Origin: Bacillota bacterium
GTDB taxonomy: Bacteria > Bacillota > Clostridia > Christensenellales > UMGS416
NCBI GenBank assembly: GCA_023398815.1
Contig: JAEWRW010000034.1
Location: 1-17,404 of the forward strand
Length of the DNA stretch: 17,404 nt
Direction of reading: 5' to 3'
Position numbers and translations under genes: made by a program. Shown one piece after another: positions 7,695-14,579 of the stretch. The notes under the pieces were generated by a model. The model searched no databases, was not told the DNA's origin, and worked only from the letters and a program-made list of their open reading frames with translations. Position 1 is the first letter of the stretch. The number at the start of each line of letters is the position of its first letter.

Positions 7695-7995
7695 CCATCA
7701 CAATGCTCTGCATTGTTCACCCTGCTCTCAACGATTCGGATCGAATCGTCTGCCGCAGGGTGGGGGTAACACCAGGCGGTTCATCCGCCCAAGGCACGAA
7801 GCAGTACGTTCGTGGCATTTGGCCCTTCCCGCCGCAGCGGCGTCTGCCCCGTAAAAACGCAGCACGACCCACGCAAACGAACGCCCCTTGACGACCTGTG
7901 CGTCAAGGGGCGAAACCATACTCGTGCCGAGTTCTCTAAACTCGCGGCTGACGCGAATGCGACAGCCGCGACAGCGAAGCGCTAGCGCAGCGTCA
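7695..7995 (+). repeat. Element A relative A5 (3' domain only)
   Basis: Order of parts: hairpin CAATGC-TCT-GCATTG (7701-7715). Compound hairpin CACCCTGC (7718-7725), loop side TCTCA, ACGATTCG/CGAATCGT (7731-7749), loop side CTGCC, GCAGGGTG (7755-7762). D1 hairpin GGCGG-TTCAT-CCGCC (7775-7789). CACGAA/TTCGTG (7795-7814). The conserved block CAGCACGACCCACGCAAACG. D2 hairpin GCCCCTTGACG-ACCTGTG-CGTCAAGGGGC (7883-7911). End hairpin TCGCGGCTG/CAGCCGCGA (7942-7971). It ends in GCGTCA, whose TCA at 7993-7995 is the stop codon of the convergent gene. The 5' rod domain of the long copies is missing. Confidence 0.7.
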
Positions 7996-9339
7996 CCCGG
8001 GCGGATTCTCCTGCTCATCCTCCGGCGGGTCGGTGGCGCCTTCGTCCTCCTGGTTGCTGCCGTCGGTCACCGTGGTGCTGTCCTCATCCCCAGACTTGGG
8101 GCTGGCGCTGGCCTTGGTGGAGGTCGCCTTGGAGGTCGCATCGGGGTCGGGGGAGGCGCTCTCGTCAGTGGCGGTGTCGGCTGGCTCGTCGGTCGATTGG
8201 TCATCGCCCGAGCCCGCGCCGCCCTGCACCAGGCGCATGTCGCCCAGCACCACGTTGATGGTACCCTTGCTGCCCTTTTTCTCGGTCAGCACGATCTTCA
8301 TCGTGTCGCAGCCCTTCAGATCCACCTCGGTGCCGTACTCGGTATAGTCATACTCCTGCTTGTCGGAGTCATAGACTTCCTCGTCGTCGGCGTAGATGGT
8401 GATGCGGAAGGTGCCGTAACCATCGCCGTAGTCCATGTTGGCGTCCACGCCCAGGTCGAAGCGCAGCAGGTCGTATTTGCCATCGAGCGCGTACTTGACC
8501 GAGGCCGAGGCCGACGACTCCGCGATGGACGAACTGGGGATGAACCAGCCGATGCCGTGCTCATAGGCCTTGTCGGCAATGGTCAGGGCCTTGTCGTCCT
8601 TCCAGGCAGCCTTGTAGAAGCCCTTGTTGGGGGCGTCGGAGGCGTTGATGGTGTCGAGGTAGACCTCCACCTCCGGCGCGGGGGTGGGGGTGTCGGTGGG
8701 GATGATGAGCACGCTGCTGGAGGTGGCGCTGGGGCTGGAGCTGAGCGTCACCACATCCTGGTCGCCGCCGCGGCCCGCAATCTTGATGATGCCCACAATG
8801 AGCAGCACGACCGCCGCCACCGCGAACACACCCAGGCCCGCGAGCTTGAGATAGGGGGCCGCCGGGCGGCGGATTTCCCCGGGGAAGAGGCGGCTGTCAG
8901 CGGCACTGCTGCCGGCACCCGAGGACACCGGCGGGCGGTAGACATTGCCGCCACGGGGCGGCCAGCCGGCGCGGTCAGCCTCGCGGTTGAGCCAGCGTGC
9001 GATCTCGTACACGTCGTCAATGCAGCGCCGGGCCTCCTCCACGTCCTCGTGCACGTGATACACCCGGTGGCCGCCGGCCATCAGGATGTTGTTCATGCGG
9101 GTCACGATCTCGGTGGGGACATTGCCGGTGGAGCCCAGAAGGTCCATCTTCTCCTGCTGGGTGATGCCGTTCTGCACCCGCACGGAGTACAAGTCCAGCG
9201 CGATGTCGGTTGCCCACTCGCAGAAGTTCTGCATGGTGGACACGGCGCTGGAAGGGCTAACCTCCACCAGGCGGCTGGCATCCGCGGCGATGGCCGCGAG
9301 TTTTGGCCACTTGATCCTGAGGAAATTGAAATCGGTCAT
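7993..9339 (-). CDS. Membrane-anchored DUF4145 / NPCBM-domain protein
   Basis: A 448-aa protein. ATG at 9339 follows GAGGCG by 5 nt; in-frame starts upstream are TTG without a ribosome site. Residues about 1-125 (FLRIKWPKLAAIAADASRLVEVSP, QNFCEWATDIALDLY, NILMAGGHRVYH) resemble DUF4145, a helical domain often joined to effector domains. A single membrane helix follows near 165-185 (LAGLGVFAVAAVVLLIVGII). Beyond a Ser/Thr/Pro spacer, VYLDTINASDA to MRLVQG (about 230-375) matches the NPCBM/NEW2 beta-sandwich (GIGWFIPSSS, YDLLRFDLGVDA, FRITIYADDEEVYDS), a putative carbohydrate-binding module. The last 75 residues are a low-complexity acidic Ser/Thr/Asp tail. Likely topology: DUF4145 inside, NPCBM outside. 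The exact role is unknown. The stop codon coincides with the end of element A5. Confidence 0.8.
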   Translation of the reverse strand: MTDFNFLRIKWPKLAAIAADASRLVEVSPSSAVSTMQNFCEWATDIALDLYSVRVQNGITQQEKMDLLGSTGNVPTEIVTRMNNILMAGGHRVYHVHEDVEEARRCIDDVYEIARWLNREADRAGWPPRGGNVYRPPVSSGAGSSAADSRLFPGEIRRPAAPYLKLAGLGVFAVAAVVLLIVGIIKIAGRGGDQDVVTLSSSPSATSSSVLIIPTDTPTPAPEVEVYLDTINASDAPNKGFYKAAWKDDKALTIADKAYEHGIGWFIPSSSIAESSASASVKYALDGKYDLLRFDLGVDANMDYGDGYGTFRITIYADDEEVYDSDKQEYDYTEYGTEVDLKGCDTMKIVLTEKKGSKGTINVVLGDMRLVQGGAGSGDDQSTDEPADTATDESASPDPDATSKATSTKASASPKSGDEDSTTVTDGSNQEDEGATDPPEDEQENPPG

Positions 9340-9543
9340 GCATTCGCCTCGTTTCTTTTGTATCAACGACCGCAACGGGCCATGAATAGTCTATCCCATA
9401 TTTATATATTGTAGTCACTGTGGCACCTGTGTCAATACAGCTATTGCCGTTGGGGCTGGGAAATAAGGGAAAAAGGCATTGCTTTGCCGTTCGCTACATG
9501 AATGGAGCAGGAGAAAGAAACCATGGAAGCCAGCGGGGTTGTG

Positions 9544-9552
9544 TGCTATAAT
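9544..9552 (+). promoter_or_regulatory. Extended -10 promoter of mtrB-pfkA
   Basis: TG-C-TATAAT is a consensus extended -10 with a perfect TATAAT at 9547-9552. The -35 position at 17 bp (TGGAAG, 9524-9529) is a poor match, as at the dnaE promoter. Start of transcription is expected near 9559, giving a leader of about 36 nt with GGGGAGG at 9579-9585. The divergent DUF4145/NPCBM gene begins 255 bp away; no good promoter was found for it in the interval. Confidence 0.7.
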
Positions 9553-9594
9553 CAAACATTGGAATAAACAGATCTATTGGGGAGGCCGGGTACC

Positions 9595-9834
9595 ATGGAC
9601 GAGGAAGAACGCTTCAACACCACCGACACGGTCTGTGTCAAGGCGCTGGAGAATGGCGTCATGGTCATCGGCATGACACGCGGGCAGGACACCCGCTTCC
9701 ACCACACCGAGAAGATCGACGCGGGGGAAGTGATGATCGCCCAGTTCACCGCCCACACCTCGGCCATCAAGATTCGCGGCCGCGCACAGATTTACACCAG
9801 GTATGGGGTCATTACCTCCGGCCTGGAGAAATAG
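9595..9834 (+). CDS. mtrB: trp RNA-binding attenuation protein (TRAP)
   Basis: A 79-aa protein. In Bacillus TRAP forms an 11-mer ring that, when loaded with tryptophan, wraps G/UAG repeats in trp leader RNA and causes termination. The match to the family runs the full length: GVMVIGMTRG, DTRFHHTEK, GEVMIAQFT, HTSAIKIRG. The RNA-binding residues of B. subtilis (E36, K37, K56, R58) correspond to E39, K40, K59 and R61 here, and the tryptophan-pocket positions T28, T33, Q50 and T52 are kept, so it should be active. Start ATG 9595 has GGGGAGG 9 nt upstream; in-frame codons before it overlap that site. Unlike B. subtilis, where mtrB follows the folE-type gene mtrA, it is first in an operon with pfkA, 19 nt apart. 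No trp gene, rtpA gene or G/UAG repeat array was seen. Confidence 0.95.
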   Translation: MDEEERFNTTDTVCVKALENGVMVIGMTRGQDTRFHHTEKIDAGEVMIAQFTAHTSAIKIRGRAQIYTRYGVITSGLEK

Positions 9835-9853
9835 TTTGTAAGGGGAGACGACC

Positions 9854-10864
9854 ATGAGCAAGACCATTGGTATACTGACAAGCGGCGGCGACTCGCCGGG
9901 CATGAACGCGGCCATCTGGGCGGCGACCAAGGCGGCCCACAGCCGTGGCATGACAATCCTGGGCATCAACCGGGGGTACCAGGGCCTCATCACCGGCGAC
10001 ATGCGGCCCTTGACCCCCGCCGACGTGGCCGGTATCCTGAACCACGGCGGTACGGTGCTCAAGACCGCCCGGTGCCTGAAGATGAAGACCGAGGAGGGCC
10101 GCGCCGAGGCCATTGCCTCCGCCCATGCCCATGGGCTGGAAGGTCTCATCGTGGTGGGCGGCGACGGCAGCTACCAGGGGGCCAACATCCTGGCCCAGCG
10201 GGGCATCCCCACGATCGCCCTGCCCGGCACCATTGACAACGACCTGGCCTACACCGACCTGACGCTGGGCTTTGACACCACCTGCAACTCGGCCTACGAG
10301 GCCACCCTGCGCGTGAAGGACACGATGGAGAGCCACGAGCGCGTGGGCATTGTGGAAGTGATGGGCCGCTTCTGCGGCGACATCGCCCTGCACGTGGCGC
10401 TGGCCACCGGGGCGGACTTTGTGCTGGTGCCCGAGGTCGCCTACCCCGACACCTACAACATCGTGGCGCTGGCCGACCGGCTTTGCGCCCTCAAGGACCG
10501 CGGGCAGGACAGCTTCCTCATCGTGCTGGCCGAGGGCGTGGGGTACGAGAACCCCAACCGCGCGCTGGAACTGCGCCACAAGCTGGAAGAGGAGCTCAAG
10601 GCCCGTGGCCGCACCATCGGCGATGTGCGCGAGACCGTGCTGGGCTACCTACAGCGTGGCGGCCAGCCCACCCCCGGCGACATCAATCTCTCGGTCCGCA
10701 TGGCCAGCCGCGCCGTGGCGCTGCTGGAGCAGGGCATCGGCAACCGCGCCGTGGGCATCCGCCAGAACGAGATCTTCGACATGGACATCACAGAAGCGCT
10801 GCAGGCGCCCCGGGTGTTCCGGCAGGAGTACTACGATCTGGTCAATCAGCTGGCGACCGCCTGA
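9854..10864 (+). CDS. pfkA: ATP-dependent 6-phosphofructokinase
   Basis: A 336-aa enzyme that phosphorylates fructose 6-phosphate in glycolysis. It has the N-terminal SGGDSPGMN (G11), INRGYQGL, TARC (R73), GGDGSYQGA (G105, the glycine that marks ATP rather than PPi use) and PGTIDND with catalytic D128. EVMGRFCGDIA and GYLQRGGQPTPGD are further family motifs. Length is typical of PfkA (320-340 aa). The ATG is preceded by AGGGGAG at 8 nt spacing. Co-transcribed with mtrB and followed by an intrinsic terminator at 10900. The PGTIDND form (instead of P-x-TIDND with Lys) also argues against a PPi-dependent enzyme. Confidence 0.97.
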   Translation: MSKTIGILTSGGDSPGMNAAIWAATKAAHSRGMTILGINRGYQGLITGDMRPLTPADVAGILNHGGTVLKTARCLKMKTEEGRAEAIASAHAHGLEGLIVVGGDGSYQGANILAQRGIPTIALPGTIDNDLAYTDLTLGFDTTCNSAYEATLRVKDTMESHERVGIVEVMGRFCGDIALHVALATGADFVLVPEVAYPDTYNIVALADRLCALKDRGQDSFLIVLAEGVGYENPNRALELRHKLEEELKARGRTIGDVRETVLGYLQRGGQPTPGDINLSVRMASRAVALLEQGIGNRAVGIRQNEIFDMDITEALQAPRVFRQEYYDLVNQLATA

Positions 10865-10899
10865 GGCGAGAGGACATTACTGGGTACAACAACTTTTTG

Positions 10900-10932
10900 C
10901 CGCCCGATGCATGTGCGTCGGGTGGTTTTCTG
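10900..10932 (+). terminator. Intrinsic terminator of the mtrB-pfkA operon
   Basis: CCGCCCGATGC (10900-10910) pairs over 11 positions, two of them G-U, with GCGTCGGGTGG (10915-10925) around the loop ATGT. TTTTCTGTTGT follows. It lies 36 nt after the pfkA stop codon and before element A2, so A2 is probably not normally co-transcribed with pfkA unless read-through occurs. Confidence 0.85.
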
Positions 10933-10970
10933 TTGTGTCGGGGGTATTCGCATGGGCGGTGGTATGTGAT

Positions 10971-11546
10971 CCCTTTGCGCAGACACGACCCGCATTCTTA
11001 GAGAACGCGCTGCGCTGGGCGGCACTTTTGGGAGGCGCCAAAAGTGCCCAAAAGCGCCTAGGAGGCGCGGGCAAACTTCCTAGACCGGGCGACCGGCACA
11101 GGGTGAGTACCAGCGGCGGGTAACTCGCAGGGGCATTGCTTCGCAATCCCCCGACTCAAACATCCCCGCCGCTGTCGCTAGCCAAGTGGCACCGGCCGCC
11201 CGGGGGAAGTTTGCAACGCGCACGATGGGACGGTGCGTCCAGCTTTCCGCTGTGCGCCCCAGCCTCCGATGTTCCCCTCCAGTTCTTGGGGGAGAGTGCG
11301 TGTACTGCTCCCCATAGCCGCGTCGCGGGTTTACCCCGCAGCGGCACCACGCAGCTTGCCCGGGGCACACAGCCTTCCCCCGCATGAGCGGCGTCTCCTC
11401 GTTCAAGCCCCGCACGACCCACGCAGACGAAAGCCGCCCGGCGACCTGTGCGCCGGGCGGCAAACCTACACTCGTGACGAGCACTCCCGAACTCGCGGCG
11501 ATCGCCAAAGGCGGCCGCCGCGACAGCGAAGCGAAGCGTTGCGTCA
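10971..11546 (+). repeat. Element A, copy A2 (full length)
   Basis: The most complete copy. H1 11021-11031/11038-11048 (11 bp, perfect, loop GAGGCG). P2 GCAAACTTCC 11071-11080 with GGAAGTTTGC 11205-11214. P3 11085-11096/11192-11203 (one A.C mismatch). P4 CAGCGGCGGG 11111-11120 with CCCGCCGCTG 11165-11174. P5 11130-11151, GGGG and ATTGC stems. 3' domain: D1 GCGGG-TTTAC-CCCGC (11325-11339), conserved block CGCACGACCCACGCAGACG, D2 GCCGCCCGGCG-ACCTGTG-CGCCGGGCGGC (11433-11461), end hairpin TCGCGGCG/CGCCGCGA (11493-11523), terminal GCGTCA. The final TCA (11544-11546) is the stop codon of argJ. It fills nearly the whole interval between the convergent pfkA and argJ genes. Confidence 0.85.
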
Positions 11547-12743
11547 CGTGCGATAATCTCCGTTGATCTTGACGTAATCGTAAGTCAAGTCGCAGGTGAG
11601 CATAAAGTCGGAGCAGGGGCCCTGGTGAAAATCGACTCGCAGCAGCACCTCGGGCTCTTTGAGGACGGCAAGGGCGGCGTCTTCATCAAAGGGCAGGGCC
11701 TGGCCCCCGGCGCACACCGGCACCGCGCCGATGAACACGTCGACGAGGTCCGGGTCAAAGGACGCGCCGGAGTAGCCCGCCGCCGTGAGGATGCGCCCCC
11801 AGTTGGCGTCGCAGCCGAAGGCCGCAGTCTTGACGAGGGGCGACTTGGCGATGGCCTGGGCGGCCTTTAGCGCGTCGTCGGGGGTCGGCAGGCCGGAGAC
11901 GCGCACCTCCAGCAGCTTGGTTGCGCCCTCACCATCGGCGGCCAGCATGCGCGCCAGCCGATGGCAGCAGGAGGTCAGCGCCGCCACGAAGGCTTCGCAT
12001 TCGTCGGTGCCGGCGATGATCTCGCGGTTGCCGGCCAGGCCGTTGGCCAACACCACGGCCTTGTCGCACACCGAGGTGTCGCCATCCACCGACACGCGGT
12101 TGAAGCTCTTGGCCGCCGCCCGGCGCAGGGCGTGGCCCAGGGCGTCGGCGTTGATGGCACAGTCGGTCGTAACGATGGCGATCATCGTGGCCATGTCGGG
12201 GTGGATCATGCCCGAGCCCTTGCACATGGCGCCGATGCGCACAGCCTTGCCACCCACCGTCAGCGTTGCCGTGGCCTCCTTGGGGTGGGTGTCGGTTGTC
12301 ATAATGGCCCGGGCCGCATTGGCCCCGCCCTCGGCAGAGAGGGCCGCTGCCGCCGTCGCGATGCCCGCGGAGACCTTATTCATATCGAGCGCTACACCAA
12401 TGACACCGGTGGAGCCGGTCAGCACATCGGCAGGGTCGCAGCCCACGGCATCGGCCACCAGGCGAGCCATGGTGAGAGCGTCCTCGTCGCCCCGCTGGCC
12501 CACGCAGGCATTGGCGCAGCCGGCGTTGACGACCACGGCCTGAGCCCGGCCATTGGCCACGTTGCGCTGGGCCAGCTGCAGGCTATGGCCTTTTACGACG
12601 TTGCGGGTGAACATGCCCGCCGCCGTGCAGGGCACATCGCTTGCCACCAGAGCCAGGTCGGCGTTGCCGTTCTTCTTGAGCCCGCAGGCTACGCCGGCGG
12701 CCCGGAACCCCTGCGGGAAGGTGACACCACGGTTGATGCTCAT
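11544..12743 (-). CDS. argJ: Bifunctional glutamate N-acetyltransferase / ornithine acetyltransferase ArgJ
   Basis: A 399-aa enzyme of the arginine pathway. It moves acetyl groups from N-acetylornithine to glutamate; many bacterial members also use acetyl-CoA, which the sequence cannot settle. It has the oxyanion motif GSTGVIG (T112-G113) and the self-cleavage site HPDMATM, with A185-T186 the predicted scissile bond and T186 the nucleophile of the beta chain. The C-terminus TYDYVKINGDYRT is the usual family ending, so the protein is complete even though element A2 begins right at its stop codon. ATG 12743 is chosen because AGGAG lies 8 nt upstream; the GTG at 12752 sits inside that site. Only 5 nt separate it from the upstream phosphorylase gene. 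No other arg genes are in the window. Confidence 0.96.
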   Translation of the reverse strand: MSINRGVTFPQGFRAAGVACGLKKNGNADLALVASDVPCTAAGMFTRNVVKGHSLQLAQRNVANGRAQAVVVNAGCANACVGQRGDEDALTMARLVADAVGCDPADVLTGSTGVIGVALDMNKVSAGIATAAAALSAEGGANAARAIMTTDTHPKEATATLTVGGKAVRIGAMCKGSGMIHPDMATMIAIVTTDCAINADALGHALRRAAAKSFNRVSVDGDTSVCDKAVVLANGLAGNREIIAGTDECEAFVAALTSCCHRLARMLAADGEGATKLLEVRVSGLPTPDDALKAAQAIAKSPLVKTAAFGCDANWGRILTAAGYSGASFDPDLVDVFIGAVPVCAGGQALPFDEDAALAVLKEPEVLLRVDFHQGPCSDFMLTCDLTYDYVKINGDYRT

Positions 12744-12748
12744 TGCGT

Positions 12749-13567
12749 TCACTCCTGTGCGGTCGATGGTTGGGCGGGTGTGCCCGGGTTGCTATCGTGG
12801 AGCTCCAGCACCAGTTCCAGTGCCAGGTCCACAAGGTTTGCGCGGATTTCGGCGCGGCTGTTCCACTCCCGGTCGCTCCACTGGGGGCCGCTGAGGTCGT
12901 CACCGCCATAGAGAAGCTGGCCCAGCGCCACGCCCCGGAACTGCGCCACCGCAAAGAACGCGGCGGCTTCCATCTCCACGGTCACGCACCCCTCGGCCAC
13001 CCGGCGGGCGACCTTGGCGCGTGTCTCGCGGTAAAAGCCGTCGGTCGTCCAGGTCTTGGCCGTGCGGTGCGGGATGCCCCGCCGTGTGAGGCCATCCACA
13101 AGGGCGGCCACCGCATGGGGGTCGGCGGCAATCTCCCGGCTGGGCGGGGCGTAGTGGTAGGACGCGCCCTCGTCCCGCAGGGCACTGGTGGGCACGATGA
13201 GGTGCCCCACGGCAACCTCCGGCACCAGCACGCCGGCCCCGCCACACACCACGAAGCGGTCGCAGCCCAGGGAGATGAGTTCCTCCAGCTGTCCGGCGGC
13301 CCCGGCGCTGCCCACGAACCCCTGCACCAGGCAGACCTCACGCCCCAGCGCCTGGGTGCGCCACACCGGCAGGGTCACAAGCTCACTGCCGAGTGTGGTG
13401 ATTTCCTCCAACTCCCCGGCGGCGCGCTTGGCCTCCAGCACCTCGCGGAAGAAGGTGATGACGCAGCAGCGCGGCAAATCCATGGGCGGCAGGAAGAACC
13501 CCGGCTCCAACACGGCCCGGCGGTCCTCGTCAAACTCGGCAAGGGGGATGTCGTTCCAGCGCTCCAT
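12749..13567 (-). CDS. Nucleoside phosphorylase family protein (uridine phosphorylase-like)
   Basis: A 272-aa member of the PNP_UDP_1 superfamily, which splits nucleosides with phosphate to free base and ribose 1-phosphate. Seen are FVGSAGAAGQLEELISLGC, CGGAGVLVPEVAVGHLIVPTSALRDEG (phosphate/ribose region), WTTDGFYRET and the nucleoside-binding VTVEMEAAAFF (E-M-E motif). The nucleobase specificity is not clear: it looks nearer to uridine phosphorylase-like proteins than to trimeric or DeoD-type PNP. The ATG at 13567 follows GGAGGG closely (about 4 nt), a short spacing. Its 3' end carries the ribosome site of argJ, so translation of the two is likely coupled, although no metabolic link is obvious. 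Confidence 0.85.
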   Translation of the reverse strand: MERWNDIPLAEFDEDRRAVLEPGFFLPPMDLPRCCVITFFREVLEAKRAAGELEEITTLGSELVTLPVWRTQALGREVCLVQGFVGSAGAAGQLEELISLGCDRFVVCGGAGVLVPEVAVGHLIVPTSALRDEGASYHYAPPSREIAADPHAVAALVDGLTRRGIPHRTAKTWTTDGFYRETRAKVARRVAEGCVTVEMEAAAFFAVAQFRGVALGQLLYGGDDLSGPQWSDREWNSRAEIRANLVDLALELVLELHDSNPGTPAQPSTAQE

Positions 13568-13879
13568 AGGCCCTCCGATGGTTTGGTATAGTCTACCACA
13601 TCGGGGCGGGGGAGGAAAGAAGGGGGTGGGGTTGCTTGTACCTGACTGAGTTGCATGGACGGTTGCGAACTTTGACCGCCTTTCCTCTGCCTAGCGGGTA
13701 TCGCGCCGCTGGTGCTCTTTTGGTCAATCACGGCGTTGCGATACTTACCTGCCTTTGGGCAATGGGACTGCCCTGCATGCACCGGGGCTGGCAGAGTAAA
13801 GGAAAGATCGGCTATGTGGGGTCAAACGTCTGCATGGGCATCTACCTCTCTTCGTTTCTAACACGAAAGCATCGAAGGG
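13568..13879 (+). other. Intergenic stretch with an unassigned fold-back
   Basis: No convincing gene. GGTATCGC-GCCG (about 13696-13707) can pair with CGGC-GTT-GCGATAC further on (ending near 13744), a stem of 7 plus 4 bp around a roughly 25-nt loop. GGGCA/TGCCC (about 13758-13774) forms a second small hairpin. The plus-strand open frame starting at 13636 begins with TTG, has no ribosome site and runs into element A3, so it is not called. The promoter of the phosphorylase gene should lie near 13580-13620, but only a weak TATACC was seen on the minus strand. Confidence 0.35.
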
Positions 13880-14466
13880 TCTGTTCTTGCTTTTCGGGTA
13901 CCAACCCAAAAGGCACGCCTGCCGCGGGCGGCACTTTTGGAAAGCGCCAAAAGTGCCCAAAAACGCTGTGGGCGCGGACGAACTTCCAAAGACCTGACGA
14001 CAGGCACAAGATTAAGAAGCAGAGGGTGGTAACTCGCTTTCTCATTGCTCCGCAATGTGAAAGCTCAAACATCCCACCCCTCTGTCGCAGGGCTTTCTGC
14101 TGCCTGTCGCCAGGGGGAAGTTCGCAACGCGCCCGAAGGGAGAACGAGGAAACGTCCAAAGGGACCCCTGTCCCTTTGGAATCCCCGCTAGGAGACGAGT
14201 CCAGTACCAAACGCCCCCCAGCTCTCTGCACATCCATTCGCGGGGAGGAACATCCACTCGCAGCCGCAGGCCGGTTCATCCGGCCAAGGCACTCCTTAGT
14301 TTACTCGTGGCACTCGGCCATTCCCGCGTGAGCGGCGTCTTCCTCGTAAAAAGCGAAGAACGACCAACGCAAACAGAAGCCGCCCGACGGCGTGTACGTC
14401 GGGCGGCTCATTATGCTCGTGTCGCGCATCGATTAACTCGGGCCCGCCGCGTCGCGGCGGGCCCGA
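13880..14466 (+). repeat. Element A, copy A3 (diverged 3' end)
   Basis: H1 13930-13940/13947-13957 (perfect 11 bp, loop AAAGCG). P2 CGAACTTCC 13979-13987 with GGAAGTTCG 14116-14124. P3 CCTGACGACAGGCA 13993-14006 with TGCCTGTCGCCAGG 14101-14114 (13 of 14). P4 AGAGGGTGG 14021-14029 with CCACCCCTCT 14074-14083. P5 CTTTC and CATTGC stems 14037-14063. Hairpin CCAAAGGGA/TCCCTTTGG near 14156-14179. D1 GGCCGG-TTCAT-CCGGCC 14269-14285. D2 GCCGCCCGACG/CGTCGGGCGGC 14379-14407 with loop GCGTGTA instead of ACCTGTG. The usual end hairpin is replaced by a perfect 13-bp GC-rich hairpin (14438-14450/14454-14466), and there is no GCGTCA end. The 5' flank forms its own hairpin (CTTTT-C-GGGT with ACCC-AAAAG, about 13891-13912). 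Confidence 0.82.
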
Positions 14467-14467
14467 A

Positions 14468-14498
14468 CAAAAACCGCCCGGATGGTCGCCGGGCGGTT
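14468..14498 (-). terminator. Intrinsic terminator on the minus strand
   Basis: Read on the minus strand, AACCGCCCGG pairs with CCGGGCGGTT (10 bp, loop CGACCAT) and is followed by TTTG. It lies about 80 nt after the stop of the small minus-strand ORF at 14580-14666, which implies transcription of that strand here. The hairpin is also close to the end of element A3 and resembles its D2 stem in sequence. Confidence 0.6.
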
Positions 14499-14579
14499 GG
14501 AGGAAGGAGTACATGAATGAAGGTCTCTTGCTATGTCAACCGGCGTTGCCGCCGAGGAGGGGGTCAATGCTAACCCTGT

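Noticed and set aside
7318..7995. CRISPR-like array
   Set aside because: The repeats are hairpins of differing sequence and spacing, without constant repeat length or unique spacers, and no cas genes are near.
7888..9414. Plus-strand frame of 508 aa opposite the DUF4145/NPCBM gene
   Set aside because: Low-complexity Gly/Val/His product, a shadow of the minus-strand gene whose domains and start are convincing.
9340..9594. TRAP-binding G/UAG repeat array in the mtrB leader (autoregulation)
   Set aside because: Only isolated GAG/TAG triplets occur, not the regular 2-3 nt spaced series of about 11 expected.
13636..14331. Plus-strand frame of 231 aa through element A3
   Set aside because: TTG start without a ribosome site; the frame crosses the repeat, and other copies do not keep it open in the same frame.
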